Shown piece after piece: positions 44,425 through 55,352 of a DNA stretch of 64,000 bases. The stretch comes from Ligula intestinalis (lineage: Eukaryota; Platyhelminthes; Cestoda; Diphyllobothriidea; Diphyllobothriidae). A program made the position numbers and the translations under genes. The stretch spans positions 31,679,516 through 31,743,515 of the forward strand of contig JAYGXS010000005.1 of the NCBI GenBank assembly GCA_036362985.1, read 5' to 3'. The notes beneath the pieces were generated by a model that searched no databases, was not told where the DNA came from, and saw only the letters and a list, made by a program, of their open reading frames with translations. Position 1 is the first letter of the stretch. Every line of letters begins with the position of its first letter.

Positions 44425-44800
44425 TTCCTATTCTTCTTCTTCTTCAGTTGCCTGTTAAGGTCTCTAGGCAACCAGACAGGACGACTAGTCGTCTTGTGTA
44501 CCTTGACCGGACAAAAACGCTTAAGCAGATCTAATGCAACCCTCTTGAGTGATCTCCAATCCTCCTCCGGATCCCCCTTGAGTAGGCAGTCCCAATTCAC
44601 GGTCGATAGTGCATTCTTCATTGAATTGAAATCTGCCTTCAATATGTTTGGCTGGTCCTTCGTTTTCCTCAGCCGTTGAGTATGGAGTGAGTAATCCCAC
44701 ATTAGCGTCGTATGATCACTCTTACCGAGCGGAGCACTTGAATGAACTTCATCTATGTAGGACGAATCCTTCGTGAAAATGAGATCCAAACAAGTGGCCC
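44253..44800 (-). pseudogene. Family C copy 1 ORF2: end of endonuclease and linker
   Basis: MDLIFTKDSSYIDEV (LDLIFT motif, L to M here), KSDHTTLMWDYSL (SDH motif), ADFNSMKNALSTVNWDCLLK and RPVWLPRDLNRQLKKKKNRK. The WLPRDL..KKK basic linker is typical of this group. It shifts frame into the RT near 44330. Confidence 0.8.
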
Positions 44801-44801
44801 G

Positions 44802-45452
44802 CTAGTTTTCTCGAAATCTGGTTATGCTTTTAACGTTCTGAACAACAGACAGGTCAAGCGTGAGATCCATTAATTTGGAACTAAAGGAAGTTGACGCCGC
44901 CTTAACTGTCAGGTTGTTCCATTCAATTGCATGGGCGTTGAAGTCACCAACGATGAGTACCTCCTGGTGGCTAGCAGCTTCTTTCACCAGACCAAGGAGT
45001 GAGTCGTCGGCTCCACTCAGAATGTTTGGTGGCCGGTAAATGCCAGGAATTCAAGGTTCTGTGAATTCACCTTCTTGATATTTAACTAGACGGACTCATA
45101 CTTCAGGGCTACAGTGTGTTCTCTTTCTACAACAGAGATTTTAGTTCTGACATACACGACAACCCCACCTCCTTGTCGGTTTTGGCGGTCTTTGCGGAAA
45201 AACTGGTATGCTGGAATCGAAATCTCCGAATCCGCGATTTCTGCTTTTAGCCATGTTTCCGTTATGGCAACTACATCAGGTTTCCGCTCCGAAAGTACTG
45301 CCTTTAGTTCATCAATTTTTGAGGGAAGACTTTGGGCAGTAGTGTAGAGAAAGCTCAATTTAGACTTATTCACCACTTTATGCAGGCGGTTGCCTGTTGC
45401 GTGAGATTGCATGCAGGAAGCTGTCGGTGCTGATGGAGACGGACTGTTTTCC
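44802..45452 (-). pseudogene. Family C copy 1 ORF2: APE-type endonuclease with nonsense mutation
   Basis: KLSFLYTTAQSLPSKIDELK, DVVAITETWLKAEIADSEIS, QGGGVVVYVRT, a TAG stop (45085-45087) at ESV, then after a 1-bp deletion VLIVGDFNAHAIEWN. Copy 2 reads TGG (Trp) at the stop position and is open across the deletion (56446-57234). Motifs E (TETW), GGG and GDFN are kept. Confidence 0.85.
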
Positions 45453-46291
45453 ATCCCGACTAGGCTGTTAGTGTTATCGGCTTTCTCCAGAGGCGTGACC
45501 TCGGGACATGGACAATCTCCCCGTTCAGAATTCGAGGATTGCTCTCGCCGAATTCGCATCTCCTCGGGGAAAAAATCCCGCTGAAAAAAAACCGTCGGGT
45601 GTGAGTATCTAAGTATTGGTTTCCTGCTTAGCAATAGCTGGACCTCAGCCTCACTCTTCAGAACAACTTTCAACGGTCTTGGTTGGCGTTGTTCATCATT
45701 TGAGTCTGTAATATGGCCCATTCGGAATGCCTTTAGAACTTCGACTTTCTCCTTACCCTTTAGGAGAAATTTCAGATATTCTTTAAATAACTTCCTGTCC
45801 TCTTCTAATCTTGATTTCGGTGTATCGGAAGTACCTTCTGTCATGCCTTTTATGTCTATGCAGTTTATACGAGTGGTACTCACCTTCCGACTGTCATCCC
45901 CTTCTGCTTCTCTAGGGTTTGTTAGGACAGATTCGCTTCGAGGTTCAGCGCTCCTGTTTGTTTTGGCCTGCGAAGGTGCCCTTTTTGTTTGGCTCGTGCT
46001 CAATCTTGGCCAACTTATATTAGCACTTGGGCTTGGTCGGCCTTTTTTGGGAGCCCGAGAGCGCTTCTTCATTCTCTTGGAAGTCAGTGGGTTGACCGTT
46101 TCCCCTGTCCATGGCAGACTACCAACTCCGTCAAGCACCCTGGCTGCCGGATCATTTTTGTGCTTGCACACTTTGGCGAGGGATTTTGTTTCTCCGTACG
46201 TTAGGTTTCCTCGCTCAAGTTCACGCATCGCCGGTTTCTCCTCACGAGGGAGAAATAGAGAAAAAAATTTCAGCTCCGCATCTCCACTCAA
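45453..46291 (-). pseudogene. Family C copy 1 ORF1
   Basis: Starts MSGDAELKFFSLFLPREEKP. A basic linker (RMKKRSRAPKKGRPSPSANI) follows, then the conserved block TTRINCIDIKGMTEGTSDTP, KVEVLKAFRMGHITD, RPLKVVLKSEAEVQLLLSRK and SHPTVFFQRDFFPEEMR. It reads through in the same frame into the endonuclease (KLSFLYTTAQSLPSKIDEL), so ORF1 and ORF2 look fused in this family, with no stop between them. Confidence 0.75.
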
Positions 46292-46481
46292 AAACTATTA
46301 ACTACCTTCTCAAGGTTTGTAAATTTGTTCAAGAGGGTAAAATATGATATGGAGGCTTCATCTTCATGAGTTACATTCCTTAAACTTTTACGACTTTTAG
46401 TTCGCTTGGCAGGAGGAGATTTCAAAGAACTTCTAGATCGAGTTTCCGTAGTTAGTAAGGGAATTTGGAAACCAGCGGAGC

Positions 46482-46556
46482 ATCCTGTGATGGCGAAGTG
46501 AGGTAGGCGTTCGACTTCTACGCGGGGTATCCAGGGTTCGAATCCGAGCGGTGGCG
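46482..46556 (+). repeat. tRNA-like head, copy b1 (antisense in family C)
   Basis: A-box-like TGGCGAAGTGA (46491-46501) and perfect B-box GGTTCGAATCC (46535-46545), with a variable arm between. The same unit is at 58165-58240. Confidence 0.6.
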
Positions 46557-46940
46557 TGGCTTTTTTTCCTTGTTGCGATGATGTCGGGATTTCGAATGCA
46601 GGCACTGGCGAACCATCCTTCCCCTCTTCCAAAGCTGTATAGCACGTAGTTTCAATTTTTTCTGTCACCATCTTTTCACAACAGACCGTTAATGAATCAA
46701 ATAATAAAGTGGATTGCTTTTTGACTGTTAATAACCGATTTTGATTGCTGTCATCCTGTGTCTTCGTGGAGGAGTTGATTAGACGCTCAACTTGGTGTTC
46801 GTAAATTGAGTCTACTGAACTCGAGAGACTTTTAGCCGTTTTAGCGGGGCGTGATTTCATCGCATCAATCTTGCGATTTCTGCCCTCGAAATTGTGACTA
46901 GGGTTTTTAAACCAACTTAAATTAGAGTCAGCAGTCGACG

Positions 46941-47012
46941 CTGGTGGTGTAGTGGTACCGACTGATACCGACGAACGACATGTTTTGGGTTCGAGTCCCT
47001 CTCGCGCCGCGG
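46941..47012 (+). repeat. tRNA-like SINE head, copy a2 (antisense in family C)
   Basis: A-box TGGTGTAGTGG (46945-46955) fits the TRGYNNANNNG consensus and B-box GGTTCGAGTCC (46988-46998) fits GGTTCGANTCC. Same family as 42200-42271 and 58624-58693. Confidence 0.65.
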
Positions 47013-47372
47013 CTTTTACAAGCTGATCTACACGTTTATTTTGTCTCCCATAATAGATCAGACTGACGATAAACGATATTAAAGCTCTATGCAATATGTA
47101 TAAAGCGTTCAGCTGTATGAAAAAGGTTATTGAAACGACTCAGCCGTTTGTAGAGAGCTGGAATCCGGGAGAATTGTTGACAGAAGGCAGTGACGGAGAT
47201 GATGCTCGTTTTGACTAATGTCCTGTCGTGTCTTCTGAGGCTGGAGTTATTGCGAAAGTCAATCCAATAGCTAATAACGAAAGTCCGCCAGAGGGCTAGG
47301 TGAACCGAAATCCCGAAAATAATATTTCCCACGAAGGACGAGAACTTGAAACCGCAATTTGAAGCGTGCGCT

Positions 47373-47500
47373 TCATTTATGAGCACGGTCCTGCTTATAG
47401 AAAGTGTAGTTTGATATAGAAAGTGAAGTATTCGAGGTTAATTCGGTATCCCAGGTTTCTGTATCGTGCATGGCTTGGACTGCGCTCTCAAGTGTGACGA
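47373..47500 (-). pseudogene. Endonuclease N-terminal scrap of a non-LTR element
   Basis: HDTETWDTELTSNTSLSIS followed by NYTFYKQDRAHK matches the E (TETW) and Y-x-x-x-R-x-DR segment of APE-type endonucleases. It is too short to assign to a family and lies just outside family C copy 1. Confidence 0.5.
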
Positions 47501-47574
47501 CTTCTTCCAACTTGCCACTACAACTAGTCTCCGGGGGCATCCCCTCAAACTGTATGTGCCTCAAGGACAATTGG

Positions 47575-47880
47575 AAATAAGGAAGAATGTTTTCTCTAAT
47601 CGGGTCGTGGACCCGTGGAATACCTTCCCGAGGTGATTGTTATGTTCCAATCTGTGGAGACATTCAAACACCGACTTTATATACACATGCTACAAAACAA
47701 AGTGAACTATGTGACAAATTAACCTTGAAACACCACTGCACCATGTGATGTTCTATATTTTCCTGACTGAAAACTTCTTTACATTGCTTATAATTCTTGA
47801 GATTTTGATGTGAAAATAGAGAGTTCAAAGGCACAAGCCTATCTTCCCCGCAAATATATTGACTGACTGTTGTTAACCAT
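47575..47880 (+). pseudogene. RT C-terminal end and 3' UTR of a family C relative (family F)
   Basis: Plus strand: ...VVDPWNTLPEEIV-like then SVETFKHRLYIHMLQNKVNY, followed by a UTR with GAGTTCAAAGGCACAAGCCT. That UTR parallels the family C end GAGCTCAAGGGCGAAAGCCT. It is a truncated relative on the opposite strand. Confidence 0.55.
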
Positions 47881-48061
47881 TAGGAGTGTGTCAGTATCAG
47901 TATATTGAGGAAAATGGCAAATCTGCAAACAACTGATGATACGCGCTTCCCCACACGGGAGGAATGACATACTCGCGGAAATCACTGACAGAAAATACCC
48001 GGGTGTCGTACACAGTTTCCTCGGATAGAAAAGGGACCAATGGTTAGCTCATATTCTTCAT

Positions 48062-49729
48062 AAAAATAATAATATGTTTATTCCACCAGTTTACAGGCAA
48101 TTGTAAAGATTCGGTAATGCACCTCTTGGGCACCTTCCAAAACCTCGAATACAGGAAAAAACTAAAAAAAACTCCCTATGTTGCAGACAGTATTGGTTTT
48201 GTTTCAGGTTTTGTGTTTTATCAATGCTGGGCGAGATAGGCAGTTTGTTTCAAGTGAAAAAAACTGACTTCAAATGTATGATACAAACGGAATATATGGA
48301 CAGTTTTCAACTGAGTTGACACATCAGCAGGAGAAATGTTGCATATCGTTTAAAAACATTAGTTCCAGACGCAGAGGGTTGGCAAAAGAACACAGTGTTC
48401 TCAGTCTTCCTTCAATGGTCCTCGGCAAATGTTGTGCGCTATCGGCTGAAGGGTTAGCAGACTGCGGGCTGCTGCTTCAGCATCAATATCTTCAGCATGA
48501 AGCCTGGCGATGTTCAAAGTCCACGAACGCCATCAGAGTGAAAGAGAGATTCCAACGAGTCAGCACCCAAAATTCGTGAAAGCTGTCCTAAATGTCGAAA
48601 ACTAGTTATAGCTTTCTTAAACATAGGGTAGCTTTGCTGGGTTTTAATACTTTTGGGCAGCTTATTCCAGATTGAAATGGCGTTTACTGAAAAGAATTGC
48701 CGGTACTTAGCTTTACGTGCCATAGGAAGAAATAAAAATACGTCTCGATGACTGGCGCGTTGAGTGTGCTCAAACTGCATATTGTACTGAGAGAATTGAA
48801 GTTTTGACCATTCAAAAATTCAAACAGGAAAAATAGCCGCAAGGGATCCAGCTTTATAAGTTCGCACCCTTGTTGGCAGGCTAAGTTACGGTGCTCTGTA
48901 GCGAAAAATCTTCTAGTGAAGAAGTGTTGCACCGATTCTATTTTCTTCCGCTCACTATTGCGCAGAAGACTGAATAGAGGCGAGCAGTAATTAAGACAAG
49001 GTCTTACGTACATATTATAAAGGCTAGTTCTGACCTTAATACTCTTAAAATTGCTAAGGATACATGCGGTGGTTCGGCGTGCTTTCGAGAGTATCAGGGC
49101 ACAGTGCTCTGACAAATTGAGACTATAAATGTTGGATATGCCCAAATCCTTGATAACTCCTGGCACATTTAGTTCGCGGCTGTCAATGCTTAATTCCGGT
49201 TGATGATCGTCGCCAACAAGCATAGCGGAAAATTTGTTCCATGAAAAGGTGAGGCGCCATGTGCAACACCACTGGGCGAAGGCCTGAAGATCCTTGTTTT
49301 ATCAGCTCGAGCACGCTGTTGCGATCTGCCGGTTTATATCGATAAGCAACTTTTAACTCATCAGCGTACATGGAGCGTCTGCCATACCGAAAACAATCTG
49401 AAACGTCGTTGACAAACAGGCAAAATAGGAGCGGACCCAGGACAGCACCCTGTATAACTCCACACCTCAATTGCGTGGGGTTGTAGATAACATTGGAAAT
49501 ATTTGCTCGTTGTGTGCGAGCATCCAAATAGGAAGATATGATGTTCGGAGGCTTGCTGGCTATGCCGAAGGAGGCCAGTTTCAGAAGGAGGAGATTAAAT
49601 CGACTCGATCAAAGGCCTTAGTAAAATCAAAATAGACGTTATAAATGGCAAAACCGCTGTCTCTAGATTGCAGCACATTATCAATGAAAGAGGGCTGGCA
49701 GGTGTCACAAGATCGTTTCTCGAGAAAGC
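48062..49729 (-). mobile_element. Family B retrotransposon copy 2, 3' half
   Basis: Minus strand: RT palm (GVIQGAVLGPLLFCLFVNDV, RRSMYADELKVAY), thumb (ELNVPGVIKDLGISNIYSLN, ERKKIESVQHFFTRRFFATE), C-terminus (SIWNKLPKSIKT, ending DGVRGL) and 3' UTR with hairpin (about 48167-48250). YADE replaces YADD. It stops at 49729 where family A sequence starts, and resumes at about 51560. About 150 bp of B (present in copy 1 at about 17590-17740) are missing at the junction. Confidence 0.8.
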
Positions 49730-49741
49730 CGTGTGGAGATG

Positions 49742-51328
49742 TGGACGGATCTTGTGAAACATATCATAAGTCTTTTCTTAATCTACTCACTTCTCTTTGT
49801 AACGATCATTCATCTGTGGTGGTCATCGATTTTGATCTTTGTAAGGCATTTGATAAAGTACCTCATAGGAGTTTTCTACACAAACTAGGGGCTATACGAT
49901 TTTTTAGTCCTATTTTTGACTTTATTCGATCATATCAATCGAATCGAAAACAACAGGTCTCAGTGTGGTCCTCATACTCTACCCCTACCGCTATTTTAAG
50001 CGGTGCCCTTCAAGGTACCGTTTTGGGCACCCCTGTTGTTCTTGCTTTATATAAATGGTATTTCAACAAAAGTTAAACACTCTAAACCGTATATTTACGC
50101 AGACGACTTATAATGTGAATACTCTTTCTCTAATTCCACGGCTGAGCGATGCTTAGAACGCATTCATTTGGATTTGGACGCTCTATCTGCGTGGAGCCCC
50201 ACGTGGCAGATGGAGTTCTCGCCTTCTTAGTGCCAGTTCATGTGTTTTGGGCCTGAAAGGCTGCCACAGCCTACCATTTTTCAAGATTGCCCCATGACTG
50301 AATGTTCTAACCTTAAGGACTAACGTTTAAGTTACACCAATAAATTAGATCTTTCACCTCACGTTGATGGAATATCAGCAACAGCTGCTTAGATATGCGG
50401 CTTCATCTCTTATAATTTCTACCTTCCCGAAATGAAGCTAAGACTTTATCGTATGTATGTGCTTCCTATTCTCGAATACTGTTGTCCATTCTTCGGTCTA
50501 ATGAACGAATCTAGCCGCTCAATAAGTGACAGTGTCCAAAGAAGATTCACTTAAAGGGTCCTCTATCCGGCATTTTCAGATACTTCCTACTCAGGTAGAT
50601 GTGAGATAACGAAACTGAAATTTCTTTGGGTCAGGAGACTGCAAGCAGGGTTTTGTCTCCTGCTTTGCCTTAATAATAGTTCAAATCTCCCCAAGATTTC
50701 TGCTCTTACTCCCGTTACTCGCCCTTAAAACCTAAGAAATTCAACGTTGATTATACCTCCTCCTGCTTCTTCCACTTCTAAACGATCTCTATTTTTTGCT
50801 TCCAGGTATAGCTATTTTTGGAATAATTTGCCAATTGATATTCGGGCGTTGACCAGTCGATGTGCATTCAAGCGCAGACTGCACATTTATCTTAACACTG
50901 AATCTATTAACCTTTTGTTTTCCTCATCTTTTCCGGGCAGCTTTCTCCACGATCCCGAGAAAGGACCATCGGGAATTAAGAATCCTTTCTTAAAACAACC
51001 TTTCTCTGACTCACATCCCTCGGAATCAGGACGTAGTCTTGACGGCTCTCGTTTTCACTGGTCATCAACCATCATCGGGGCCTTATATTTGGTCGCATCT
51101 CAGACATCCCCAACGATGGTCTTGTAGATTTGACGGACTTTTGGATCTCAAACGGCGGTGCCCATCACGATCATAAACTGGTGGGTTCCCTATGTTTTAT
51201 AATGCCGCACCGGTTTGGGAACCCGAGTGAAGTGCCGGGAACCTATCTATACCAGTAATGTTTCGTTAATACCTATTGTCCTGCCCCACGCTCAGCTTCG
51301 ACTGAGTTGGCTACCATGCCCCCCCCCC
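49742..51328 (+). pseudogene. Family A RT fragment inserted in family B copy 2
   Basis: Begins VDGSCETYHKSFLNLLTSL, at the family A motif before RT motif A. It reads VVVIDFDLCKAFDKVPHRSF, GALQGTVLGTPVVL, and across frameshifts a decayed YADD-like stretch with a stop, VLPILEYCCPFFGLM, FWNNLPIDIRAL and the terminal FLHDPEKGPSGI at about 50973. The 3' UTR continues to the gap. The fragment is in the opposite orientation to its host and is decayed, with stops in motif C. Confidence 0.8.
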
Positions 51329-51428
51329 NNNNNNNNNNNNNNNNNNNNNNNNNNNNNNNNNNNNNNNNNNNNNNNNNNNNNNNNNNNNNNNNNNNNNNNN
51401 NNNNNNNNNNNNNNNNNNNNNNNNNNNN
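51329..51428. other. Assembly gap (100 N)
   Basis: Exactly 100 N, so probably a scaffolding placeholder. It is preceded by a poly-C run (51318-51328). Confidence 0.95.
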
Positions 51429-51429
51429 A

Positions 51430-51558
51430 GAATTGTTACACTGTTCGTGGAGGAAAGCTCCTGCCAGTCTAGTGAATCCATAAAGTTGTTAATTAAATTA
51501 ATATCAGCTAGGTCAAACGCATGGTAGGTAAAAGTGTAGCTAGCCTTTTTCGTAGATA
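51430..51558 (-). pseudogene. Family A linker fragment, inverted relative to 49742-51328
   Basis: Minus strand: SYTFTYHAFDLADINLINNF and MDSLDWQELSS match the family A linker YHAYDLADISSINNF (copy 1 near 27440). This upstream part of ORF2 lies on the other strand beyond the gap. Confidence 0.7.
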
Positions 51559-52360
51559 GCTTTTTGCGATACCTTTCACAACAAAGGAAAGGTTTCGCTC
51601 TTAAGAGCAAGATTTAATATTTTTCAAAAAATGGACGGAAGATATAATTTGCTTGGCTTTGAGAAGGCTAACTGGGATGCCATCTGGTCCTGGGCTATAA
51701 GATTGACGATAACTACGAATGGCTACAGTCACGTCCCAGACGGTAAAACTTATGTTTTCGAGTACGGCACCCGTACATGCCCGGATAGCCGGAGGTGCAG
51801 CGAACGAGGTTTCCTTAAAAGTTTTGGATAGGAACTCATTGAAGATATAGGCGGTCAACTTAGCGTCAGCTATGGGGTTTCCTAAGGCGTCCTTAAGTAT
51901 GTGACTTTGCGCTTTCCCCTGCACTTTTACTGTACGCGAAAAGAGTTTCGCAACAATTAGGGAAGGATTATCAGCGAATTGAGCCTCATCGCCTGTCTGC
52001 TTTTCTTCGGAGAGCTTCTAAGCCTGCTCAAAGATCAGTGTGATCAAGGACAGAACGGAAGTGTTGTTCTGCCGATGCAAACGACGAGAGAGCTTACGCA
52101 GGCTAATATGGAAAGACAGAGGAAGGTACACTTCATCCTTGATATGTATTACTTTCTTACGGGGGACAAAGTGGAGGATGAGTGGATCCAGCACTTTGTA
52201 CTGTGCATCGGTACAAACATTTACATCCAAACATTGGAAAAATTCAGACCAGTCGAGAGCGTTTAGATGTGCCAGTAGGTCCGCCGTGTATGCTAATCGG
52301 AAGTCATGATAAAAACTACACTTTTTGGAAAATGTTTCATCCGCCTCCAGTTCTAGGTCA

Positions 52361-52800
52361 CTAATAACTGTAAGATGGTCTGAACTCTAAGGATGACACT
52401 GAAATTGGTTCGCATCCCCTACAAAAAATTAGGTCGAGTATGTTTGCTCCTCGAGTGGAAAAATTGACTTCCTGATCCCACATGCCGATATCTACTGCCT
52501 CAAGTAAGTTCACGAACTTTGAAGTACCGGATGGTGGAAACCATAGCACGTCAGGAAGGTTAATATCGCCTGCAATCAAGCAATACTTAAGATTCAAGTC
52601 AGCTGCGGCATGAAATGCCTGCGAGAGACAAAGATCGTAGTCTGCATTGGCATAAGTTGGGCGATAAACACAGCCAAAAAGTAAAGAGAATTTTTTTAGA
52701 AAAACTCGTAGCCAGGAGCTCTCATCCACCACCGTGAATTGTGGATAGTCCAAAGTGAGAAATGCAAGTGGCTGCTTTATATAGATGCAGCGTCCTCCAC
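52361..52800 (-). pseudogene. Family B copy 2 ORF2: endonuclease C-terminal half
   Basis: FSLLFGCVYRPTYANADYD, CLIAGDINLPDVLWFPPSGT and TRGANILDLIF give the Y-x-P, GDxNLPD and N-x-LDLIF motifs. It parallels 18565-18933. Confidence 0.75.
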
Positions 52801-53162
52801 CACGGCCATTGTTTCGATCGTTCCGAACGCATGCATAGCCTAGAACAGAGTTCTGCGTCAGCTAGAGAGGCCGATGCCTATGTCTCAGTTACCATAACAA
52901 TGTCCGGGCGGTTGACGAAAACCATAGTCTGGAGCAGAGGCATTTCATTAATCAATGATCTGGCATTAAAAACGACCAATCTGAAGCACATGTCTTACGT
53001 TTCGGTGGCGGGACAGCTAGGCCGTCACTGTTTCTGGCTTCGACCAGAGAGATGTCCTTTTGACTTGAACTATTTGTCCCTCTCTTATTTTGAGATTTGT
53101 CTCTCCATCGGTTCTCCGTTTCTCCAGCTCTATTATTAGCTGTCTCATCTTTCACCGCTCTT

Positions 53163-53720
53163 TTAACTCGTAATCCGGCTGAAAAAAGAGTTGCAGATGC
53201 AGACTCCATATGGCTTGCACTCTAGCAAAAGTTTCGCCCGTGCTTCAGTTTCTAAAATAACTTTCAGAGGTCGTGGCCGAGAAATTGATTCTGAAGCTGT
53301 TGGAGCTTTCCCTATTCGAAATGCCTTAAGAACGCGGAAAGACTCGCCTGGTTTTAGCAACGGTTTGGCGTAAACTCGCATAAGACCCACGTCATGGTCA
53401 ATTCGTTCTTGTGAATTTGACGACTGTGACTCTGGGGTCCCCTTCACAATTTTTTTCTGCTTGCGACTCAATGGAGCATATGTGGCGAGCTCACGTGTTT
53501 CAGCTGAGGGAGCACTTGTATCCGGTACACTCTGTTCTGATGTACTGGCTATTGGGTTAGCTGAGTGCAAATCCGTGAACCGTTTGGCCTTCTTAGGCTT
53601 ATGCCTCTTTTTAGTTATGATCTTTTCGACCTCTTGGTTATCGCTTTCTTGTGCAGATTCGAGCAACAATGTGGTGCTAGGATGCAAATCCCGAAAATTT
53701 CTAGTGGCGATGGCGTAGAC
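53163..53720 (-). pseudogene. Family B copy 2 ORF1, RRM-like block
   Basis: A 174-codon frame: basic linker KKRHKPKKAKRF, RKQKKIVKG, then VYAKPLLKPGESFRVLKAFR, GKAPTASESISRPRPLKVIL and TEARAKLLLECKP. The pattern VLKAFRIG / RPLKVIL / ARAKLLL resembles the ORF1 of families C and C-like. Confidence 0.7.
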
Positions 53721-53841
53721 TGCGGATTTATTTGAGTTTATTTGCGATCGAGTGAAACGTACGCTACATTACTTGGCTCGGCAGATGATATGCGAGTTTC
53801 AGGTTTACCGGCCGAGGCTATCTGAGCATATGAACTTTTAT

Positions 53842-54020
53842 TTACCCCGGTTTTTGGCCAACAAGGGCTGTTTTAACCGCTGTATAAGGAATATGCATTT
53901 TTAGATAGGCTATCTCTTGTTTCAGTTTATTTACCTCGTGGTAAAGTTCCTGCTTCATCTCCGAAAACTCCTGGTCGAGGACGAAGTCCTCACAGTCTAA
54001 CTTCGGTAAACGTAGTAGAC
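53842..54020 (-). pseudogene. Family B copy 2 ORF1 N-terminal coiled-coil segment
   Basis: LDQEFSEMKQELYHEVNKLK with QEIAYLKMHI gives a heptad-like Leu/Ile pattern, a likely coiled coil for ORF1 multimerisation. The apparent Cys-rich start further upstream (54021-54108) is antisense of family D and should be disregarded. Confidence 0.6.
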
Positions 54021-54024
54021 ATCT

Positions 54025-54670
54025 TGGCCATCTTGACTTATCCCCACATGTTAAACAAATCGCACCAAAAGCCAATCGACTAAGTGGCTTCATAAGTAAA
54101 AATTTCACATTAATTACACTTAAGACTAAACTTTACAAAATGTACGTTTTACCTATTCTAGATTACTGCTCAATATTTTTCGGTACCATGTCATCAGATG
54201 ACAGACAGAAACTAGAAAAAATCCAGCGAAGGTTTACCAGAGGTCTGTGTAAACGCGATGAGGCCCGAGACGCCTATTCAATAATGTACAATAAATATGG
54301 TCTTAAACCCCTCTGGCAAAGGCGACTCCAAAATGGTTTAACTTTCCTATTTAAAGTGACACATAATCAGAACATCCTTAGCAATAATATGTTAACAAAT
54401 CAAAACGGTTCCCGTTCCACTAGAAACAACCAGCATACAATTCATAACGCTAAAGCTAGGACGGCCCAGCGATCAAATTTCTACACCATAAGATATGCGA
54501 TCATATGGAATGCCCTACCCAACGATATTCGCAAAAGCCACAGTTTAGCCGAATTTAGAAGAAAGACCAAGCAGTTCTTCTCAAATGACATGACGCATAT
54601 ATTTCTGAATAAAATAGGACACTTTGCTAACCAGTTCTTTGACGTCCAATTCGGACCAAAAGGGATCTAA
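54025..54670 (+). pseudogene. Family D RT thumb and C-terminal domain
   Basis: DLSPHVKQIAPKANRLSGFI, KTKLYKMYVLPILDYCSIFF, RQKLEKIQRRFTRGLCKRD, YAIIWNALPNDIRKSHSL and a terminal VQFGPKGI. The VLPILDYC, I-Q-R-x-FTR and WN-LP-DIR motifs match the RT C-terminus of A and B, and the final GPKGI echoes GPLGI of family A. It is open from 54140 to the stop at 54668-54670 and in frame with the preceding 115 bp, so this fragment is little decayed. Palm and endonuclease are absent. Confidence 0.75.
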
Positions 54671-55352
54671 CGGTCCAGGAGAGTTCCCGAAAATTTTGGA
54701 GAAAACTGGCAAATGCTGAAAGCTTTCCAGTCGACGGTTTCAAACGCTGATAAAATCAAAGCTTAAGCAAAATTGTGCCTTGCCTCCTTTTCCAATCTTT
54801 AAAAATAAAAAACAAAAACTAAGAACAATTTATCGATTCCAATATTCCTCTACTAATATCTAAATGTTTATAAAAAATTATTATGAAAGAAAATAATTTT
54901 CTCTTCAATTATACTAAAATATATTTTGTTTCCTCTTATAATGTATCAGAAATATAAATACTAATGATGTAAATCTCAATCTCACTTAGATATTCGACAA
55001 ACGAAAGGCCAAATGTCTTCTGCCGATGCACTTGAATGGCGATGGTGCTTCGCAGCTGCCTCGACCCACCTCAGACATCTGCAACGTCCCATCTAATTAG
55101 CAAACTTGTGCCACTGGACAACGATTGTACTCTCCGTATCGAGCAGACCCATGCATACGGTAGATGCCATATCATCAGCTGACTTTTTCACCTTCAAACT
55201 GACCGCGGCTAAGTAAACCTCAGTTAAAGGACATTACAGTTTTTCCAGACCCCAAATATTCTTACTATAAAACCGTAACACATACAATGTATAGCTATTT
55301 TATTTCATGTTTTCCTCGATTTGTTCCCTAGAAGTCAGGTTTTTTTCACTTA

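Larger units (their letters stand above)
42365..47365 (-). mobile_element. Family C retrotransposon, copy 1
   Basis: A 5-kb minus-strand element. The 5' region (47365-46288) is shared with copy 2 (59050-57971). ORF1 fused in frame to the endonuclease follows, then RT and a short 3' UTR ending AATAAAGTGACTTAAAGTGACTT (42363-42385). The 5' boundary is set by the last shared bases with copy 2 (TTTGAAGCG). It has several stops and frameshifts. Confidence 0.85.
46288..47365 (-). other. Family C copy 1 5' region with an open frame (46288-47094)
   Basis: A 268-codon frame with no recognised domain. Part of it (AAREGLEPKTC and LGFEPWIPRVEVE) is simply the antisense of two tRNA-like heads (46941-47012 and 46482-46556 on the plus strand). 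It ends 3 codons into the ORF1 start, at about 46288. The whole region is repeated in copy 2 at 57971-59050. It may be 5' UTR; coding is doubtful. Confidence 0.45.
51560..54020 (-). mobile_element. Family B retrotransposon copy 2, 5' half
   Basis: Minus strand: ORF1, endonuclease, linker and start of RT (SYSPGPDGIPVSLL at about 51670). It matches copy 1 17740-19450 closely and extends beyond it at the 5' end. It terminates against family D sequence at about 54020. Confidence 0.8.

Noticed and set aside
45843..46301. Hydrophobic 152-aa ORF on the plus strand, repeated at 57525-58052
   Set aside because: Exact antisense shadow of family C ORF1 in both copies.
54021..54108. Cys-rich start (CLTCGDKSRWPRC) that looked like a zinc knuckle at the head of family B ORF1
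   Set aside because: It is the antisense of family D RT sequence (DLSPHVKQIAPKA) beyond the B/D junction.
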